Positions 34,623 to 48,700 of a stretch of DNA of 64,000 nucleotides are shown here, piece by piece. A program made the position numbers and the translations under genes. The stretch spans positions 41,581,159 to 41,645,158 of the forward strand of contig NC_089822.1 of assembly GCF_035046505.1 (NCBI RefSeq), in the 5' to 3' direction. Every line of letters begins with the position of its first letter. The first letter of the stretch is position 1. The DNA comes from Tiliqua scincoides. Taxonomy: Eukaryota; Chordata; Lepidosauria; Squamata; Scincidae. The notes beneath the pieces are model-generated. The model made no database searches, was not told the origin of the DNA, and saw only the letters and a program-made list of their open reading frames with translations.

Positions 34623-37600
34623 CTGAAAGAGAAAGAGGGGGCAAGGAGAATTATGTATTATTACTTATTCTATTACTATGAATTTTCTTGCCAGTGGGTC
34701 ACAAGTCTGTGTTTCAAGCTAGAGAGGTCATTTGGGTCATATGGATGACTCCCATGCACACAGATCTAATTATATCATGGTAATTAATGTGCAATCCACC
34801 TCTGAGCTGTTCCCATAGTATTTCTTTGAATAAGCAAAGGAAGACGGAGGTACAGCACTGTCAAAAAAGCACCAGTGCTCCTTATGTGCACCCTCTTCGT
34901 TCTTACTATTTTATTCCTCTCACAAGCATATCTGGTACTCAGTGAAGTAGCACAAGATCTTCACTGCACTCTAGTAGTGAGAAGCAAAACATGGCAGCAG
35001 CTGGTATGGTCAGTGAATGTAAATGTGGAATCCTGGCAGCTCTTCCTGTTTCACTCTACCAGTTACACCCTTTTACTATTTTCTCATGTTGTTACATAAG
35101 AGATGTACTCATCCTAACGGGAGTGGAGAGGAGAAACATTCAGGACTTAGATGTTTCTCCTAGACAACAGAACTGTGGTTCTTCAGTTTTCTTAACCTAG
35201 AGATTACCATTAATCTTATTTTAGTCAAGCATATGTCCGGCCTAACAATGAAATGCTTCACACTGCATATTCATAACAGTACTTTTCCTAGCCTGAACAA
35301 GAAAACTGATTCCAGTACCCCAAAGGATAGTTTGTCTACCTAGTAGATTCTACAATTAATACTTACAATTTCCTAATATTTCTGCCTAGGAATCCAAAGC
35401 AGTGTACAAAATTAAACAAAAATATGTACATTAAGCCAGCGGCATAAGCTCACTGCAGATATTATAAACCAGAGATTCACAACTGGGGGTAGCCATACTC
35501 CTTGGGGAGTATGGGAACTAAGTGATGGGGGTTTGGGATTTGATTTCTGAACAATTAAAAAAATTGTTAGATTAGATTAACCATCACCATTCTTAATACA
35601 GATTGATGTGTTCTGTTCCTAGCTATCCATACATAAAGTAAAAAGAAGCTATTGACATCTTTTGAAGTCATACTGGTTGCTAATAGGACTGCTAATAGGT
35701 GATGGTGATGATTCTGACAATCTTGCGAACAGGCTATGAGGATATATTGGGCAAACCATTGGGAATCTGTAATCGCCAAAAGGTTAAGAACTTCTGCTAT
35801 ACACCATGCTGAGTCTAGAACTGCAAATGCTTGAGAATAGGTTTGACTTGTATACATATGTGAATCTGGCTGGGCTTGCTCAGGAGAGTACTGCGTAAAT
35901 GAAGCACTACCACCGAAGTGTCTTTGATTCAAGGGCCAATACACCAAAATTTCCTAAAGAGAAGGTGCCAGTATCAATAATCACTTCGTATTTTTTAATT
36001 CCTAGGTGAAGAATTCAAAAGACATTTGTACAACACAGTGTTTCTTACATCTATGAGTTCATAATCATCTTTGGCATACAAATGTTGTAAGAGATACCAT
36101 CGGGCAACAGATACAATTGTTTCTGGATATCCAGGTTGATATACCACTCTTTCTAGCATGCGACGAGTTTCCCTACAAACAAAACAAGTGGACATGGATT
36201 ATAAATTACAAGGTGTGATGAGTAAACAACCACAAAACAAGGATAAGATTACATAGCATTTTAAGAGTTCAGATTATGGCCTTACAGGAGGGACCTCTAA
36301 TGAAGTAAGCTACATCTCTCCAGCCCACTTGGCACCAGCAGGCCAATTCCTTTTCCCTGTCACGTTCTGCTGCTTTCTTCCCCAACCAACACCTCAACAC
36401 TCTGATTCCTGGGGGCCACTGACCACGCTCAGTCTGTATTATGCTATTTGGGGGGTGCTCTTTTATTTTAAATCACAAAAACACCACGTTTTAAATACCA
36501 AGGAAATCCCGAGTATGTAGAAGTCACTATCTTGTCTACGGGTGGCCCCATTTTGCAGAGAAATTGATAGGCACTTGACCATCTGAGTTCACGCTTAGCA
36601 TACAGATATTCACAATGCATTTGAAGCACTTGCCACAAGGGGAAGAAGAGACTCTATGGCCTTAAACAAAGTTCAAACCTCAATGTTACATTGTCTAACT
36701 CCCACCACAGAAAGAAAATGCTAGGTCCCTCTATTAGCAGACATTCATTAGGCTTCACCAGTCCCCTATCAAATGGATTTGATGTGCCTATATCCCCAAG
36801 ATGTCTCCATCACCACTGTGTCACAGTTCTTAGCTGTGATTCAAAGACTAATTTACATGTGAGTAAGAGAGAATCGCATGCACAGTGAGCACTTCCACTG
36901 CCTTTCCTGTAGCAGTTCTCACTCATAAAGAGGCAAAAATCACTGTTCAATTTTTAAAAGTATCTTGCTTCTTTGACAATGGAAGCTGCTGCAGTGGAAG
37001 CATCACAGGAAGCTCTTCGAACACTGGGCTGTGTTACACACACAACCTCTTTACTCAATTTACCTGGAATGGTGTTTACTTTGTTAGCAATTCGATTCGA
37101 TTTCAAGAACCTTTATTGGCATTCAAACAATTTTGAGCAACACAGGAAACCTAAAATACAGTCTACACAACAAGGTTCAATTCACACATAGTATTCAAAT
37201 TGGGGGAACACATGAGTAAATTTTCCTTATGACAGCTAACAGATAGTCGGCAACCAAATCGGTAGTAACCACAGAAATATCTTCCAAAAGGAAACGCAAA
37301 AAATCATCAGGTGAGCCAGAAAGGGTAGACAGAATTGGACCTAAAAAGGTATCACGAAGTGTCCGGAGAGCAGGGCAATGACACAAAATATGAACCATTG
37401 TATCAGGTCCAGAAAGCAGAATTTACAGATCCTGCTATCGAACGGGACATTATGAAATCTTCCCTCAAGGACTACAGAGGGAAAAATATTAAGTCTGGCG
37501 AGCATAAAAGCCCGCCTCTTGCTTGGATTGATTAGTTCCCTAAAATAATTGGCGTCACGGCCAAACGATGGTAATAGGCCGAAGTAATGGGGGGAACAGG

Positions 37601-39721
37601 TGGAATTAATGGTAGAAAATAATAACTGGGTTTTGACTTCAAAAAGTCTGGTCTTGATGATGGAGTGGGCCTGATTAAGGCCAGAATCGGCAAGTGATTC
37701 TAAGGTAATGTTAGCAACTTCTATGGTTATTTTCCAAGCCTTGTTTCCAAAACCATTGAAAAAGTATATTTTTACTTCTACAAACTAGTCATTTACAACT
37801 GCAGCACTTAATAAGGTTTTACTTATTTATAAAGCTATCTATGCATTTTCTGAATCAAAAGATTTTGAAGTAGGTTTTCTTAAGTTCTGTTTTCATTACA
37901 TCCAAAATGCTGATTAAATATATAGGTGGTTTCCATGTAACATACAGACCCAATACCAACCTTGACCCCATTTTGCGGTTGTACTGCAGAAGGGCTTGTA
38001 AGAGAACACCCAGTGGGCAGAAGGAAAGTTTTGAAGCTTCTGTTGTAGCTTCTTGAACCAAAGATGGCCAGTGATCATTTGAAATATTAGCCTTTAAAAC
38101 AAAATGTTAAAAATCCACAAACATTTTAACCTTGTGCCATAATGGTCAATGGTTTAACTGCGGTGTAAAATGAAAGATTGTTCACCCATAGAACTGCACA
38201 TTATCCTTGATTATTATGAACAAAGGTTAGAATAATTATGTACTGGCTTTCTAGATTTCTTGATAGATTGGAAATGGGGAAAAAACCCAATAATACAAAT
38301 CTTCCTAGATTTAGTCTTTATATACTTTCAACTTTCTATGGAATGTTTTTTGACAATATCATGGACAAGCATTATGTTACATCATTAAAAAAGGTCAGTT
38401 TTACAAGCCAATTCAATATTAATTCATAAATTAATAAGATTTATTATTTCAAGTCAGTCAAAACATCCTGTCCACCTGACCCCATCCCGCACAAACCAGG
38501 GGAAAGTGATAAAGCAATTCCTGAGAGGTATTTGCTATCGCAAAACTCACAGATGATAATTAATGAAACATGTTTTGTAAATTGTTTTAGAATCCACCAA
38601 TGCAACCACTGTGGTCTAATTTCCAAGTGGGATGAACTAAAACAAAAAAAATCTTCAGCTACTTCAGGACCACAGATGCATTCTAAAATGTGGACAGGAA
38701 TGGTGAAAGATTATCAGGTGTTTAACAAAATGACTTGTGCAGAAACTCTGGCTCAAACACTGATGGGAAAATACTGCATATCAACCACATAGTCTCAACT
38801 TGTCAGTGTGGAATGCTGTTATCTTTTCCTCCACAATTAAAGTGAAATCAAACAGCTCCAAAAACTGTTGGCAAAGTTTAGGTCACAAATGCAAATATTT
38901 TCATAGTACATTTGCTATGGAAACTTAAGGTATGGAAACATACTTTACAATTTGTATGGGCAAAATATTGTGCCCATACATTGCCTCTGTTTTTACTCAA
39001 AAATCATGATTTCATGATTTCTGAGTAAAAACACCCACTTACCTTTTAAATTCAGATTATTACGATCATTACATCATTTCACAACTTAGTCCTCTTACCA
39101 TGCAAATTTCTAGAGCAAGCTTAGCAAGTCTTAATAGACTGGACAGCTTCCCGCTCCAACTGCCCTGCTGGGACGCCAGCTGCAGACTTTTTCGGTAACA
39201 CATCTCAGCAGCAGCCATCATTCCCTGAGACTGGTACACTTGAGCCAACCACTGAAGAGAGAGAGAGGAACAAAGTTCAGGCTTGCGGTTGTGTTTTCAT
39301 TTGGATATCGCATACTTAATTCTAAGTCTCACACTTTCATTAAATTTTTTTTTATGTGCTAATTGTGAAAATTACTGTAATACAAAGTTGAATTCCGCAG
39401 AAATGTTCTGCTCTTTGGCACTATTAATGGGCTATTCCATATAGAGGCCTTTTGCAGGGCTCACTGGATTTAGGTAAAAGAACACAGAGCTGGAGAAAAT
39501 AAAATGAATTTGCAATCTATCTGAAATTGAACAAACACAATTGATATTGGACAGTTGATCCTCTTGAATAAATACCGAATGGTGATAGAACAAGGAAGGG
39601 TTCTCAAGTTGCTTTATGAACCCATCTCTTTCAGTAAGCCTGGGAATGCCGGCAATCCAAGTGCTCATTAGTTCTAGCAAGATCAGGAGAGCTAACACAG
39701 CTACCAGGGCGCAAATATCAT

Positions 39722-39764
<43 letters not shown>

Positions 39765-42700
39765 TTGTACTACTGGCTCTCCCTGCACTCATTTATGGGC
39801 ACTCACATAACCATCACTGTTACATTGGCACTCCACTAACTATACTATTCAGCGCACACAATCCTGGAAAAAGATCAAGAAGAGCTGAACATGGTGCTGA
39901 ACTGCCAAATCTTCTTTGTCCACAATTTCTCTGCCTCTAAGTATACCTAAATTCAGATTGATATACACAATCTCAAGCATCACATATGACTCCTTCCAAG
40001 CCACCAACACATGCTGTTGCATCTTCCTATTTACCATCACATCTCTTGTTTTTCTTTGTACCTAATATAGTGGTAAACATTGTACTCTGTTCTACTCATT
40101 GAGCCTTGAAAATAATTGTTTAGGGAATACTCACTAACCACTGGCTCAACTTGTGGCATGGGATCATTCCCATCATTCCCCTGCTGCCCCACAACTTGGC
40201 TTCCATCTTACGCTTGGTTGAGTATCACCTTGTATTGAGCAATACTCAGCAAAGTACATGCACAACCTAGTTGTCACAGAAACAAAGATATCATTCCACA
40301 TAACTCTGCCACATAGCTGTCTTGTGTTTCACAAGGTTGCACTATGTGATTCTGTTTCCTTTCTATCCTTAAAGAACTAAGCATGCAGTCTTCATAGTAC
40401 AGCTGTGTGTCAAGTATTGTGGCAGCACTATGTCTATGCAGGTGGTGGTCTGGTAGCAATTTAATTTACTGCAAGCAATTAGCTAATTACAATCCTGAAT
40501 TAATTTCACTTATTATTACATGTTTCCCGCTTACTTGATATCTTCCATACAGAAAAAATGTTCCAATATTTATTTTCAAGTTCCCCATTATGGCCAAAAA
40601 AACAGAAAACAAAAATGCAACTGTCTTATGTAACAAAAAAGTGCATTTCCTTAATTCAAAATGGACCAATGAGACTGATTGTTTGAAGAGCCCATGAGAT
40701 GCTATTATGAGACAGCATGGAACCAATAAGATGTTAGTAAGGTGATATCCAGGGGGGAGGGGAATGACACCACTAGCAACCAAAATTGCTAAAATTGTGG
40801 TTCGTAGGAATAATACCATCATGTTATATACCATTTGATGCATAATTTACAGCAGAATGTAATGAAACAAACCGGTTGGAAATATCTCTATTCTATCAAA
40901 AGATATGACCAAAAAACGAGCACGGCAAGGGTTTTTGTCCCATCCATTGCATGGATGGTGACACGCTGCGTCACCATACTGGGAGACGCAAACCCTACTG
41001 AGACCATAGCCTAAGAGCAGCTTTTCAGTAAAGCTTTCCTTGAATCACTCTTGCTTCATCTTACCCATCACCCTTGCTACATTTTATTTGTTACCTGTTA
41101 CTGCTGCTTTCCCCATTTTCCCTCTACTTGTGGTCAGTCCTGCCTTTTCTCCATTTCAACATACACCTTAAGCCCTCATAGGGACAGGCCACTCCTGTGT
41201 TTGTTGGAAATTTAAATGATTAAGTCAGCCTTTCTCAAACTGTGGGTTGCAAGCCCATGCGAGATGGGTTGCAGACTGGGCCCTCCTATCCATCTTTGCA
41301 TCTGTATGGCTTCAAACACGGAGCCAGAAGCTTTCGGAGGCTTCTGTGCACCATTCTGAAACGTGCAGGGGCCAGTAGATTGGCCTGGTGCAACCCAGAA
41401 GATGCCTCTTTGTTGCAACCCATTGGGGAGGACAAGACGGCTTGTGGCACCAATAAGATGGGGATCACAGGACTAACTACAATCTACTCAGAATTAAGTC
41501 CCATTTATTGGGACTCATTCCCATGTAAGAGGTACAGGACTGCAACCAAAGTATAGTGGAGCTGACACCTCTCCTATTACACAATGTACCAAAACCCTTT
41601 AATACATCAACTTTGTTTTACAAACTAAAGAACCCTGTTATAAAACAGAAGGAATTTTTTAAAAAATGTAGCTCCCTCCCCCACATCTATATGTTTTGCC
41701 AGATTCTTCTTGGCACATGACACGTCATGGAGCCTACTTGATTGGTTGTCAGGCATTGGGCAGGTGCTTAGAGAGTTGAGATTCAGCACCGTTACCTCAC
41801 AACACCAGTCTGGTTCCAGTTCATTTATCATCCAAGTGACAAATGAGGATAGACACACCATCTCTGGATAAGCATAGATGATGTAATTTTACCACCAGGC
41901 ACAGATATCAAATTCCAAAATGCCTTTTGAATATTTTCCTGTTTTAGTCCAAGAGAACTTGACTGTTGAAGCATTTAGCAGTACTCTTGACATTTATCTT
42001 AAAAAAAAAAAATCTCACATGTGAGAAGAAAAAAAATCCCAGAATTTGTACTATTGGTCTCAGTATGTTTGTTTAGTAATATTATATATTCAGTAGTAAC
42101 AAGGTTTTAGTATAATTACATTTCTATAATTACTCTAGGTGAATAATCTATAATAGTTCAACTGTTATAATGACTCATGAATTTTGAAAAGAAGGTTGGT
42201 AAGACACTATAATAGCTTATTTTATGTCAGGGCAAAAAAAGCAAGCAACAGAGAGCTTGCACAGTTTTGTCTCTTGTACCAGATGTGCCTACTTTGATAA
42301 AATCAATTTTGTTAAGCAAAGTTGTTACGTAATAAGGCTGCCAAGCAAGATTAAGCAGGTCCAATGGAATTTTTTCCTGCAATGTTTCAGTTTACAGCTC
42401 TTACCCAAGCAGGCTGATCTCCTTTTACAGTTTAGTTACCAGTGCAATTTCGTAGTGATAATACTGGAGGATTTTGCAAAAGAAGAAAAGAAGTAAGCAA
42501 AGAAAATGGAAAGGCAGAAAAGTTCTCTCTCTTGAATGACCCTCAAAGAGTTTTGTGATAATTGATGTACTGAGTAGAGATGAATGTTCTAAAGTTTTTA
42601 TCATCCAGAAACCCTGAAACAACGGCTCAGTGCTTAACTATTCTGTTTCTTTCTAGTTCTTGGCCATGGTACTTAAAACATTTTTTGGCTTACAATATTG

Positions 42701-45700
42701 AAATTAAAAGCCATATCTTCTGGGCAAAATATCAAGTGTATTTATGTGCACAACAATGGCATCAAAGAGAATACACAAAGGTGACTTTGATTGGGAAGAT
42801 CAACTGGAAAATGCAAGTACCAATGTGCTTTGAAGCAAGATTAGAGTTATTTACAGTATATATTCTTCCACTGACAGCAAAGTCACCTTGTATTGACTAA
42901 AGTGGTGTGATGTTTGAAGGCAACAAATAATCAAGTGGCCTGATCGTAAAACTTGCTTCACCTGCAAAAGCAGATGCAGCATACATGCAAATGCATGACT
43001 GTGAGAAAGTGAGAATAAGAGTACAAGTATATACTTTTCCAGGAAACACCAATGGACAAAGATAGTTATTTTGAACATTTTAGGTTGAACACCCTACTCA
43101 ACTCTACGTAGCCTTAGGCAATAATGATCTTTAGCTTCCCATCTGTAAACTGTAAACCGTGATCTACCTGTCAGGGGTGTTATTGGAGAAATCAGTACTC
43201 AAACACATGGTGAACATATGCTATAGAATTATGAAAAATGCCAGTAATAAATACCAGTGGTTCTGTACCAGTGCACAGAATGATGTTCACATACAGTAGC
43301 ATAACTAACATGTTAATGTAGGCTAAAGCACTTCAAATGATGCCATAACTGCTCATCTAGCAAGATGAAAGAGAAAAGCAACAATCATGTATCAGGGAAA
43401 CCAAACTTGAAATATTCTTCACTTATAGGGATAGAGTTACTGACATACAAAGGAAGACAAAAGAAATCGCAAAGGCACTTACACTTATTTCTGCAGATTT
43501 TACAGAAATGCATGTAGATCATTATTTCAGGGAAATTACCCACTGGTGTTTGGAAAGGCACTTTATATTATATTTACTTCATGCCAAGGCCAGTCTTGGC
43601 TATCAAGGACAATGCATACTGCTATTATTTAAGTGAGCTGCTTGGTTGGCTATGGAAGCTTTTCAGTAACTTCTTCCTTTTCAGTTTGCACTTTGAATGG
43701 GGTACACTTTTTCCACTATTCTCCACTTGTGAGCAACTATAATACAGATGGTTTTTAAAAAAAATTTTGGTTTTTTTTCTCGCTCAACTCATCCCAGTTC
43801 CATGGTGGTAGGAAGGGGTTAAATGAACCTGTTGCATAGTGGAGGATTCCAAGTGGTATCCAGTTAGATGACTGTGAAACTCCCTCCTACAAAAACTCCC
43901 TCCACTTTGTAACTGAATCACATCCTTTGCTGAAAAATAATTACAGGAAAGATATGATGTTTAAAGACATATCATGTTTTCGGAAATGAGGAGGAGGTTC
44001 CCAAAAATAAGCTTCCCAAGTTTGGAAATCCCTGAGCCACTACCAGTGGCATAGCTGATGATCGTGTAGCCCAGTGCCAAGTTCAAAATGTTGCCCCAGA
44101 AGTGATGTCATAACCGGAAGTGACATCACGCCCAGGCTTTTTAAAAGTGAAAAGTGAGAGGAACCCACCCCTTCGCCCCAGCAGCTCACCACCCACTTGC
44201 TCTGCTGCCTCTCCCCAGTCAGTGGCATAGCTAAGGCATATATCTGCTACCTGGGGTCAAAGAAGATTTTGTAGCCCTTCCTGCATGACAAAATCAAATT
44301 TAATCAAGTAAATAAATAAAAGTTTATTGGTTCCACGCTGTATCATAACAACATCTCACTGGCACTCAGAACAATCAGTCTCATAGGTCAGTTTGGAGTT
44401 AAGCAAATCCACTTTTTGTTCCACAAGGCAGTTGCGTTTTCATTTTCTGGTTAATTGCCCATAAGCTCAGAGTCTACGCTGCTGCTGTGCAATCTAGGAA
44501 CAATCACTTTTATTCTGTTCTCAATAATCAGAAGACATTTTTTAAAACCACACTTTGCAGAGTTCCCAAGAAAGTACTGAGCATGCTTAGAAGCATCAGT
44601 GAGAACAGTTAGCTTAGAAAGAGCCCTCAACTTGTGTCAGTCCTCTGGGTTGTCATTTTCCATCTTTCCAAACTGGTCAGTTTGGGAGTGTAGAAAGAAG
44701 GGTGAGGTTTGGCAGTCAGGAGGGCTGACAAAGGTGGAAGAGCTCCTTCAAGTTGAGTCATTCTGGGGAAGGGGGTGCCAACAACCAAATTCAGTCTGTT
44801 CCAAATCAAGATGGATGTGTTTTTTGACAATCAAGAATATTTCCTCTCTTCTTTATAATGGATTTCAATAGAACACACTTTGCTAATGTGCTGAACAACA
44901 AACAGATATAAGAGAAAACCAAAACCATAAGCAAGGCTATTAGAACTTACATGCCAAGCTGTCACTGAAGTGGAATTTGTCATAACTGCTTTTCGGAGTT
45001 CTTCCAAGATGGCATCAGGAAGCTCTTTGCGAGACTGCAAAAGTGGCTTGCACTGAACTTGCCTTAAAAGCAAGTACAAAGTTGGCTGCTCAGGAAAAGT
45101 TTTTAATCCCTAGAGAAAAACAAAATTTGAGCTAATAATAGGAAGCGGTTTCAAAGAAAAGTAGGGTTGTCATGTGAATCATGTAACCTTGGGTGACTCA
45201 TAGGATTTGAATGTTCTGAGTGAGCAAAAAGGTGAAGGGAAAGAGAAATACACTCTAGCAACAGGAAAGATGCAAGAAGCAAGCCCCCAAAGGTGCAATT
45301 ACGATTTAGCATTAATAAGATTTATGATATCAGGTCATTCAAAATATTTCTCCCTGCACAAACCAGTGGAAATCTTATTGGGCTGCCCTGCTGGCTGCCG
45401 GTGGGAAGGCTTGAGCCTTCCCACTCACATCATCAGAGCACTAGCTGCCTACTGGAGCAGGTAAACCAGTGCAGAAGTGGGTGGGGAAGGGTGGAACAAG
45501 GTGAGGAATGGTGTGAAACTTGGTGGAGAAAGGGGAGGAACAGGAATGAGGAGGCTGCTGGAGGGGGTGGATCTGGCAGCGATGGCACATGCAGGATCCT
45601 ATCCCCTCCAGCAGCCGTCTTGATGTCCCCTTTCTCGCTTTGGACTTGTGCCAGCTAAAGAGCTGGTGCAGGTTCAAGGAGACCCATTGAGGGGTAGGAG

Positions 45701-48700
45701 GCTTATGGAGGAAAAGGGGGATTTAAATCTCCTTTTCCATCTGAAGCTTCCCAATCTGCTCACGCTGTGGGTGTGATGCATGCCTTTTCGGCACAGCTGC
45801 ATCAGTGTGGGGGAGGGGGGAGAGGATAGGGGGCCACAACAGTCTTTCATGGATACACAGCTCTTCTTCAGGATTTACTAGAAAGACATGAAATTTGTGT
45901 TTAGTTAACTGCTGAATATATTCCCCTGACATGGACAACTAATACACATCAGGATTTACTTCATAACTAATAAGGTAGAAGAAAAGGTAAAGATTCCCCC
46001 TCCAGGCATTCAGCCTAGTCATTTCCGACTCTAGGGGCTGTGCTCATCTCCGTTTCTAAGTCGAAGAGCCGGCGTTGTCCGTAGACAGTTTCCGTGGCCA
46101 TGTGGCCAGCATAACTAAACGCCTAAGTGCACAGAACACCGTTATCTTCCCACCAAGGTGGTACCTATTTATCTACTTGCATTTTTACATGCTTTCGAAC
46201 TGCTAGGTTGGCAGGAGCTGGGACAAGCAACAGGAGCTCACCTTGCTGTGCTGATTCAAACTGCCAACCTTGCAGTCAACAGGCTCGTCAACTCAGCGGT
46301 TTAACCCACTGAGCCACCACATCTCACTCCTAAATAATACTTTATTGACCTTGCATCTTTCCTGTTCTCAGCTATCACACAACATATTTAAATATATCTT
46401 TTATTGCACTGGAAACTGGCAAAGATGCACACATTTCAAAATGATGCACTGGCAAGCAATTCAAATGAATCTTAGTTTTCAGGATCAAAAAGCAAACCAA
46501 TGTCACAGTTTCATAACCACAATCATCTATGCATATTTTTTCTCCCCCAAAGAAGCTTTGACAATTTTTTTCTTAACTGTCTTTAGTCTATAAATTGCTA
46601 GGCTAAATTATAAATAAATATGCATTCAAGGCAAACTTGCTTATCTTTAATAAATCTTTGGTTAACCTCATTTTCTTTAAAATGCAAATTTGGGCCAGAA
46701 AGAAAAAGTGAAACAACCTACATTATATTAAGCAAAAGTTTAGCAGAAATTTCAATACACAGCTCTCCATTGAGAAATTAAAATAGAAAACTATCCTAAG
46801 AGTGAACATACCTTGGTGCAGAGAGCCTCAGCTTCCGAGGTTCTCCCTGTTTCATTTAAGCCAGTAATGGCCTGGAAAAGAGACCACTGTTCAAGAGCCT
46901 GGGCATGGGAAGCTGGAATTTTCTTTTCTTTCGCTGGAAAAGATACATGTTGCATTAATTCTCAAAGTCCCAGAGACAGTTCATGCGTAAATCCCAAGCT
47001 TCAACAGTGAAAAGAGACGTTGATTCATTAAAATAACTCCTGAGTTTGAAACACATTAATGTGTTTAAAATATGCAAAAGATTAGCCCTTTAGCAAAAAT
47101 GTCAGGTCTGGAGAAAGATGACAGTCATGATCCCCTACAAAAAAGCCCTCTGAAGATGACTGCAGTCTATCACAGTATACAGACAGGTTCACGGAGGAGG
47201 AAGCAATCCAGAAGACCCTAAGCAATTTAGGGTTTTCAAGGGTAAGCATTAACTTTGCAAAATGTGCTCAGGTATGGACTAGCTGCCAATGTGATTGTTT
47301 CGCAACTAACTAGCTGCACCACTACTAATCCTTAACTTATCATTTCAAAGAAGAACAGATTTAAGGCCACAAGAAAATTGCTAAACACTACCTCTCAAAA
47401 TCTTTAACATATAACAATAAAAACCTTACTTTTAGCCGAGATTGTGGCTACAATCATTTTTCCCAAATTTGTCCTCTTGGGCTGTGTGTTATGCAAACAA
47501 CCAACCGTGTTTTCGGCATGACAGGCAGCCAGGAGCACAGCCCAAGTAGCAGGGTCATCTGAAACAAATACAAGTGAACAATGAAGTGAGCTGTCATTTC
47601 CAAGGTATACCAGCTGAATAGCCCTGCAGTTGCACAAGTGGATTTTACCAGCAATGCAAAACTGAAGAAGTAAAATGTATAACCTCCTCAAGTGTGTCTG
47701 TGTGCTCAAGACACTTGAGAACACATATTGCAAGCTATCACTTCTTTAAACAGTAACACAATACTGCAAAGTCAGTTGTATATGAGTACAACACACTGCA
47801 ATGATTCAGAATACAAGAATTGGTTATGGGCAGAGCTTAAAAGCTTAGCAAAAATTGGTTTGTTTCATGTGGTCTCCACAGGAATTTAAAAATGCAAATA
47901 AGAGCCTCATAACTATGCTGCTCTTTTGCTATTAGGAAGAGCTGTTCAAAAGCATCCTTCCTTTGTACCCAAGTGTCAGCAGATCAGGAGTACAACAGTA
48001 TAAAAAATGCAACATCACAAAGCAAAGCACGAACAGAACATTTTGAGTTAACATTTCAATTTTTATTCCATGTGTTCTCCCCTCAAAGTCCAAGGGGACT
48101 TTGCAACACAGTTTACAACACTGTGAAACATCAAAACAAACAGTACATATCTATTATACAACTCTGTGGTTCCATTTTTCATTCTTCCCCAAGCCAAGTC
48201 CCCTCTGAAACCAATATCCCACTTATACCACATCCGTAAAACAGAGAGGGTGACTCTTTTCACAACCCCTCTGCCTCTCAACAAGCCCCCTCGTAGCTAC
48301 AAGGAAGGGTGTATATCCTTCCTGCCTCCACATCCACAGAAGCAAGAAGCACACACACAATTCCTCTTTCCTCCACGGGGGTGTGTGTGTGTCATGAATA
48401 AGCCCATGTTAGGCCTAAGTTGGCATGAGAAGCCTGAACCAAACTAAGAAAGTGTAACTGAGAAGTTGCTAGCAGTTCCCAGCTGCAGGAATGTGGGTAA
48501 ATAAACAAAGAGTAAGTAATGTGTTGTCTCTCCTTTGATGGCCAGGAAGGACAGATAACAAGAATTACGACCAATTGAAGTGCTTGGCACCTCAGCAGAC
48601 AGAGAGTCTTCTTAGCAAGGGTGATTGAGTGCAGCTGTGGATCTTCAGTTGGGAGGGGTAAGAACTATGAGGGTTAGCAACCAGGCCAACTTCGAGAAGG

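Noticed and set aside
39724-39763. CRISPR-like or coding repeat
   Set aside because: It is a plain (CA)n microsatellite. No direct repeats with unique spacers occur anywhere in the window.
46270-46326. tRNA gene
   Set aside because: The A and B boxes belong to the head of a SINE; no full cloverleaf with an acceptor stem is supported. The same applies to the heads at 2515, 53205 and 57905.
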